Origin: an uncultured Actinomycetes bacterium
Lineage (GTDB): Bacteria; Actinomycetota; Acidimicrobiia; Acidimicrobiales; RAAP-2
Assembly (NCBI GenBank): GCA_903873775.1
Contig: CAIQPR010000024.1
Coordinates: 1 to 51,506, forward strand
Direction: 5' to 3'
Length of the DNA: 51,506 nucleotides
Position numbers and translations under genes: made by a program. Below, in pieces: positions 51,384 to 51,506 of this stretch; position 1 is the first letter of the stretch, and every line of letters begins with the position of its first letter. The notes under the pieces are model-generated. The model did not search any database. It saw nothing but the letters and a program-made list of their open reading frames with translations, and had not been told where the DNA came from.

Positions 51384-51506
51384 CTTCGATCCGGGGGGTT
51401 GCACGGGGTCGCACAGACCCCCAGAAACCCGATTATTCCGGGCTTTTCAGTTGCAGGTGTTGCGCCCGGTTGCGCAGAACCTCAGTTCCGTTGCTATCAC
51501 GGTTGC
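51384..51506. mobile_element. probable left edge of an integrated element
   Basis: Sequence past the break is foreign to the tRNA. It has several GTTGC copies (51409, 51450, 51459, 51469, 51490 and 51502, approximately), like arm-type integrase sites, and a hairpin AAACCCG...CGGGCTTTT at about 51426-51447. On the minus strand a frame open from the window edge ends at TAA 51433-51435 (last residues QLKSPE), possibly the end of an integrase; too short to identify. Confidence 0.45.

Overview
The window is a dense, GC-rich stretch from an actinobacterium. Codon use, the recR-dnaX-ffs-tRNA-Ser neighbourhood, a MarP-like protease, a DipZ-like CcdA fusion, an acyl-CoA carboxylase epsilon subunit and many leaderless genes all point there. 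An Acidimicrobiia-type organism is my best guess, but that is an inference. Genes lie on both strands with little spacing, and several convergent pairs share their stop codons.

Left part (1-5.0 kb): central carbon genes. The tail of a B12-dependent mutase (ethylmalonyl-CoA mutase type) faces a minus-strand operon of crotonyl-CoA carboxylase/reductase, (m)ethylmalonyl-CoA epimerase, propionyl-CoA carboxylase beta and its small epsilon subunit; an acetyl-CoA C-acetyltransferase diverges from it. Together with the two CoA-ester lyases at 33.7-35.6 kb (one closely resembling the Chloroflexus malyl-CoA lyase) this outlines most of an ethylmalonyl-CoA pathway for acetate/acetyl-CoA assimilation and propionyl-CoA conversion.

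5.0-12.3 kb: a SixA-like phosphatase, UppP, recR, dnaX, the SRP RNA, tRNA-Ser(GGA), an exported lipoprotein, an SGNH hydrolase, tadA, tRNA-Ser(CGA) with a strong terminator, and a small conserved protein. 12.4-24.1 kb: a GabT-like aminotransferase, a MarP-like membrane protease, a cysteine-pair repeat lipoprotein, an aldehyde dehydrogenase, a lipocalin-like protein with an acyl-CoA dehydrogenase, a metallophosphoesterase, a secreted GH3 glycosidase and a PadR regulator with a palindromic operator.

24.2-39.3 kb: a secreted seven-repeat protein, a GT-C membrane glycosyltransferase with a Gly/Pro tail, pyrophosphatase, a FAH-family enzyme, a 61-residue membrane peptide, a P450, two divergent membrane proteins, a Rieske oxygenase coupled to a crotonase, the lyase pair, a lipoprotein, an acyl-CoA ligase and a Bax-inhibitor-like protein. 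39.3-51.1 kb is dominated by three large secreted repeat proteins, with a DipZ-like thiol-redox protein, a methyltransferase and two membrane proteins of unknown role between them.

Two observations stand out. First, five exported proteins from three different repeat families carry 7 or 14 repeats each, which suggests single or double seven-bladed beta-propellers and an expanded cell-surface propeller set. Second, the right end holds the 3' half of a tRNA-Arg gene broken exactly at the anticodon loop, the mark of a displaced attachment site; an integrated element should begin at about 51384 and run beyond the window.
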